Positions 5,307-7,556 of a DNA stretch of 7,556 nucleotides are shown here, piece by piece; the first letter of the stretch is position 1; every line of letters begins with the position of its first letter. The notes below the pieces were generated by a model. It did not search any database. It was not told where the DNA came from and saw only the letters and a list, made by a program, of their open reading frames with translations. The stretch spans positions 1-7,556 of the forward strand of contig JANXUW010000440.1 of assembly GCA_025351985.1 (NCBI GenBank), written 5' to 3'. The position numbers and the translations under genes are program-made. The DNA is from Pseudolysobacter sp. (lineage in GTDB: Bacteria; Pseudomonadota; Gammaproteobacteria; Xanthomonadales; Rhodanobacteraceae).

Positions 5307-7511
5307 ATGTTGGATATCAAGCATGCCTCAGCGGGCCGGATCAAACGCTTTTTCAAGCGCATATCACCGGTGCGACTGCGTCAAGGTTTCGCCGCTGCAT
5401 CCCTGGTTTCGATCAGCGTTTTGGCGCTGACGCCGGCGTTTGCCTATTTCCCCGGCAAGGACGGCGTCGGTTCCATCACGACCGCAAATACCGTGGTCAA
5501 TCTCTACACCAGCACGACCGTGGCAGCGGCTCAGAACGCCACGACGATCACCGTCGCCAGTGCGACCGGCATTACCGCCAACGACGAGCTGATGCTGTAT
5601 AGCGCGCAGGGCGCGACCATCAATACGCCGGATTCCAATCTGTACGGTGCGGTCTCGGCGCTTAACAACGCCGGCCGATATGAAATGGTCAGTGTGGTTT
5701 CGGTTGCGGCCAACGTGATTACCGTGCAAAGCGGTGGCAGCACGAATACCTGCGGCGGTGGCTTGCGCAATGCCTATCCCATCGGCGCCCAAGTGGTTCG
5801 TGTTCCGCAATACACATCGCTGACAATTTCAGGCACGGGCTCGATTACGGCTCAGGCGTGGAACGGCACAACCGGCGGTATCGTTGCCGTACTGGTGCAA
5901 AAGACCGCGAGCATTGGCGGTGCCGGCGTTACGGTGCTGGGTAAAGGTTTTCGCGGTGGCGCAATCATCAACAATACTGCGACCCAGGCCACCGACTGGA
6001 CCTATTACGTCAACAATACGCAGGGCGCAAGTGGTGGCGCAGAGAAGGGCGAGAGCATCGCCGGTTATCAAGCTTCGTATGATTCATTGAATGGTCGTTA
6101 CGGTCGCGGCGCGCCGGCAAACGGCGGCGGCGGCGGCAATGCCCACAACGGTGGCGGCGGCGGCGGCGCCAATGGCGACAGTGGCGTTACCTGGACCGGT
6201 GAAGGCATTCCTGACATCAGTGTTGCGTCGTATTCCACCGCATGGGATCTCGACGGCACGATTACCCATACCAGCACGTCATCCGGTGGTGGTCGCGGCG
6301 GTTACACCTTCGCAAGTAATACCAACGACCCCACCACGATTGCTCCTGGCAATACCACGTGGGGTGGCAATAATCGCCGCGAACGCGGAGGCCTCGGCGG
6401 CAGGCCGTTGACCAACGATGCCAGTATTGCCGGAGATCGCCTTTTCTTCGGTGGCGGTGGCGGTGCCGGTGACGAAAACAACGCTGCCGGTACTGCCGGT
6501 GGCAATGGCGGTGGTCTGGTATTCATCGTGGCCGATACCATCAGCGGCGCGGGCACCATTGATGCGGGCGGCGCGGCTGCACTGGACAACAATGGACTCG
6601 CTGGTGGTAACGACGCGCCGGGCGGCGGCGGCGGCGGCGGCTCCGTCGTATTGATTGCAAACACGGCGCTCAGCGGCGTGGCAGTCAAGTCCAATGGCGG
6701 CAAAGGCGGCAATCAGCACATCACCACGGCCGAAAGTGAAGGTGCCGGCGGCGGTGGCGGTGGTGGCTACATCGCTGTGAGTGGTGGTGCACCGGCATCA
6801 AGCACGGCTGCTGGCGGTGCCAACGGTACCAGTGACTCCAGTGGCATTACCCAACCCAAATTCCCGGCCAATGGTGCGACCCAGGGCAGCGCCGGCAACG
6901 CCACGGCAACGGCGCCGGCGTTCACCGGCGTGCCGATCTGTTCAAGCACGTTCCTGAAAATCGCCAAGACATCCAATGGACCCTGGACGGTCGGACAAAC
7001 CACACCGGCGCCGACGTATACCCTCACCGAAACCAATACCGGTGGCACGGGTAGCAGCGGAACCATAACGGTCAGCGACATTCTGCCGACAGGACTCAGT
7101 GCGCCGGCGTCCTTCACCAGCGGCAGCTGGAATTGCACTACAGCTGGGCAAACCGTTACCTGCACCAATTCGACCTCGCTGGCGGCGATTTCCGGCAGCA
7201 GTACGATTTCCGTTCCGATCACGATCGCAGCGAGTGCGGTGCCATCCGGTACCACCGCCAGCCTGACCAACAATGCCTCGGTCGGCGGCGGCGGCGATCC
7301 GAATAATGGCGGCGCCCCACCGACGCCGGGCACCTGTATCGTCGGGGATCTACATTGTGCTTCGACCACCACCACGGTCAGCGCCAAAGCCGACCTGGTA
7401 GTGACGAAGGTGGCGAGCCCGGTGAGCACGTATGTGCCGAATATCGTGAAGACTTCACTCTCCGCCAGCAGGAGGAGTTTGTATCTTTGCAGGAACGGGC
7501 GCAAAAAGTGA
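5307..7511 (+). CDS. Secreted glycine-rich DUF11 protein, paralogue of the upstream gene; 3' end replaced (734 aa)
   Basis: Start chosen for the AGGGGAA site. Residues 1-46 are a signal peptide with a long basic n-region (RIKRFFKRISPVRLRQ), a hydrophobic core and cleavage after AFA. The mature protein opens with YFPGKDGVG and shares the upstream gene's head: RVPQY (about 165), GKGFRGG (212) and three modules of a glycine run plus beta-strand at about 399 (GGGLVFIVA), 439 (GGGGSVVLIA) and 479 (GGGGGGYIAVS). One full DUF11 repeat runs from about 549 to 675: AKTSNGPW, TITVSDILPTG, WNC...VTC, GGGGDPN. Its linker has a Cys pair (TCIVGDLHC). A second repeat begins at 694 (KADLVVTKVASPVSTYVP) and breaks off at 711. 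The last 23 residues are out-of-frame translation of an OmpH/Skp gene. The protein as written is therefore truncated and has no C-terminal anchor. It is likely exported and surface-associated; function is unknown. Head lengths and order match the upstream gene, so the two arose by duplication. Confidence 0.8.
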   Translation: MLDIKHASAGRIKRFFKRISPVRLRQGFAAASLVSISVLALTPAFAYFPGKDGVGSITTANTVVNLYTSTTVAAAQNATTITVASATGITANDELMLYSAQGATINTPDSNLYGAVSALNNAGRYEMVSVVSVAANVITVQSGGSTNTCGGGLRNAYPIGAQVVRVPQYTSLTISGTGSITAQAWNGTTGGIVAVLVQKTASIGGAGVTVLGKGFRGGAIINNTATQATDWTYYVNNTQGASGGAEKGESIAGYQASYDSLNGRYGRGAPANGGGGGNAHNGGGGGGANGDSGVTWTGEGIPDISVASYSTAWDLDGTITHTSTSSGGGRGGYTFASNTNDPTTIAPGNTTWGGNNRRERGGLGGRPLTNDASIAGDRLFFGGGGGAGDENNAAGTAGGNGGGLVFIVADTISGAGTIDAGGAAALDNNGLAGGNDAPGGGGGGGSVVLIANTALSGVAVKSNGGKGGNQHITTAESEGAGGGGGGGYIAVSGGAPASSTAAGGANGTSDSSGITQPKFPANGATQGSAGNATATAPAFTGVPICSSTFLKIAKTSNGPWTVGQTTPAPTYTLTETNTGGTGSSGTITVSDILPTGLSAPASFTSGSWNCTTAGQTVTCTNSTSLAAISGSSTISVPITIAASAVPSGTTASLTNNASVGGGGDPNNGGAPPTPGTCIVGDLHCASTTTTVSAKADLVVTKVASPVSTYVPNIVKTSLSASRRSLYLCRNGRKK
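6621..6641 (+). repeat. (GGC)7 tract in the second glycine-rich head
   Basis: Seven GGC codons precede SVVLIANTALSG. This is the counterpart of the glycine run before SVVIYS in the upstream protein, so the run is a conserved part of the module rather than random low complexity. Neighbouring glycine runs near 6123-6135 and 6747-6767 mix GGC and GGT. Confidence 0.75.
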
Positions 7512-7556
7512 TCATCGAAATCGCCGAAAAAGAGAAGTTCGACCTTATCTTGCAGG
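7439..7556 (+). pseudogene. skp: OmpH/Skp periplasmic chaperone fragment, no start, runs off the right edge
   Basis: The frame beginning at GAA 7439 encodes EYREDFTLRQQEEF, then LQERAQKVIIEIAEKEKFD and LILQ at the window end. This is the C-terminal half of the coiled-coil arm and the return strand of OmpH/Skp (PF03938). It strongly resembles betaproteobacterial members, where the pattern is FxEDxNLRRNEEFxSLQ, then a KVI-like segment and a YDLILQ-like end. Family knowledge: Skp is a trimeric periplasmic chaperone that carries unfolded outer-membrane proteins to the BAM complex, normally encoded between bamA and lpxD. Here the signal peptide and N-terminal two thirds are missing. Upstream in this frame there is only out-of-frame DUF11 sequence, and no start codon with a ribosome site. 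The frame differs from that of the DUF11 gene, whose stop (7509-7511) lies inside it. Gene identity is fairly sure; whether the truncation is real or an assembly join is open. Confidence 0.7.

Noticed and set aside
6767..7504. 245-residue minus-strand frame spanning the join at about 7439
   Set aside because: It is the antisense of the DUF11 and skp coding strands, both of which have strong plus-strand evidence; its opening is the antisense of the skp fragment.

Overview
GC-rich proteobacterial DNA, most likely beta- or gammaproteobacterial. This rests on a type II mannose-1-phosphate guanylyltransferase/mannose-6-phosphate isomerase tail, Sec-dependent Gram-negative surface proteins, and an OmpH/Skp tail of the kind seen in betaproteobacteria. 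The genus cannot be read from the window.

Layout, all on the + strand. (1) 2-358: the C-terminal cupin (isomerase) domain of ManC, cut by the left edge. (2) 359-842: about 480 bases without a gene. It holds a 16-bp inverted repeat just after manC, a perfect 16-bp palindrome of the CRP/Clp type (GTGA-N6-TCAC), an AT-rich promoter-like stretch, and small repeats. (3) 843-5240: a 1465-aa secreted protein with a signal peptide, a glycine-rich AgmC-like head and six DUF11 repeats; the sixth is cut short and followed by an unrelated tail. (4) 5307-7511: a second, paralogous secreted protein (734 aa) with a signal peptide, the same type of glycine-rich head, one full DUF11 repeat and the first residues of another. 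It then runs abruptly into foreign sequence. (5) 7439-7556: in a different frame, the C-terminal part of an OmpH/Skp periplasmic chaperone with no start of its own, running off the right edge.

The two large genes form a tandem pair of exported, probably cell-surface, repeat proteins. ManC makes GDP-mannose for surface polysaccharide, so the left part of the window reads as a cell-envelope region. The most notable point is that both DUF11 genes lose their family resemblance abruptly and lack any recognisable C-terminal anchor. The second one does so at a sharp join to a fragment of an unrelated housekeeping gene. This is either real rearrangement or gene decay, or an assembly chimera at repetitive sequence; the window alone cannot decide. 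No RNA gene, CRISPR array, intact insertion sequence or complete new system was found.
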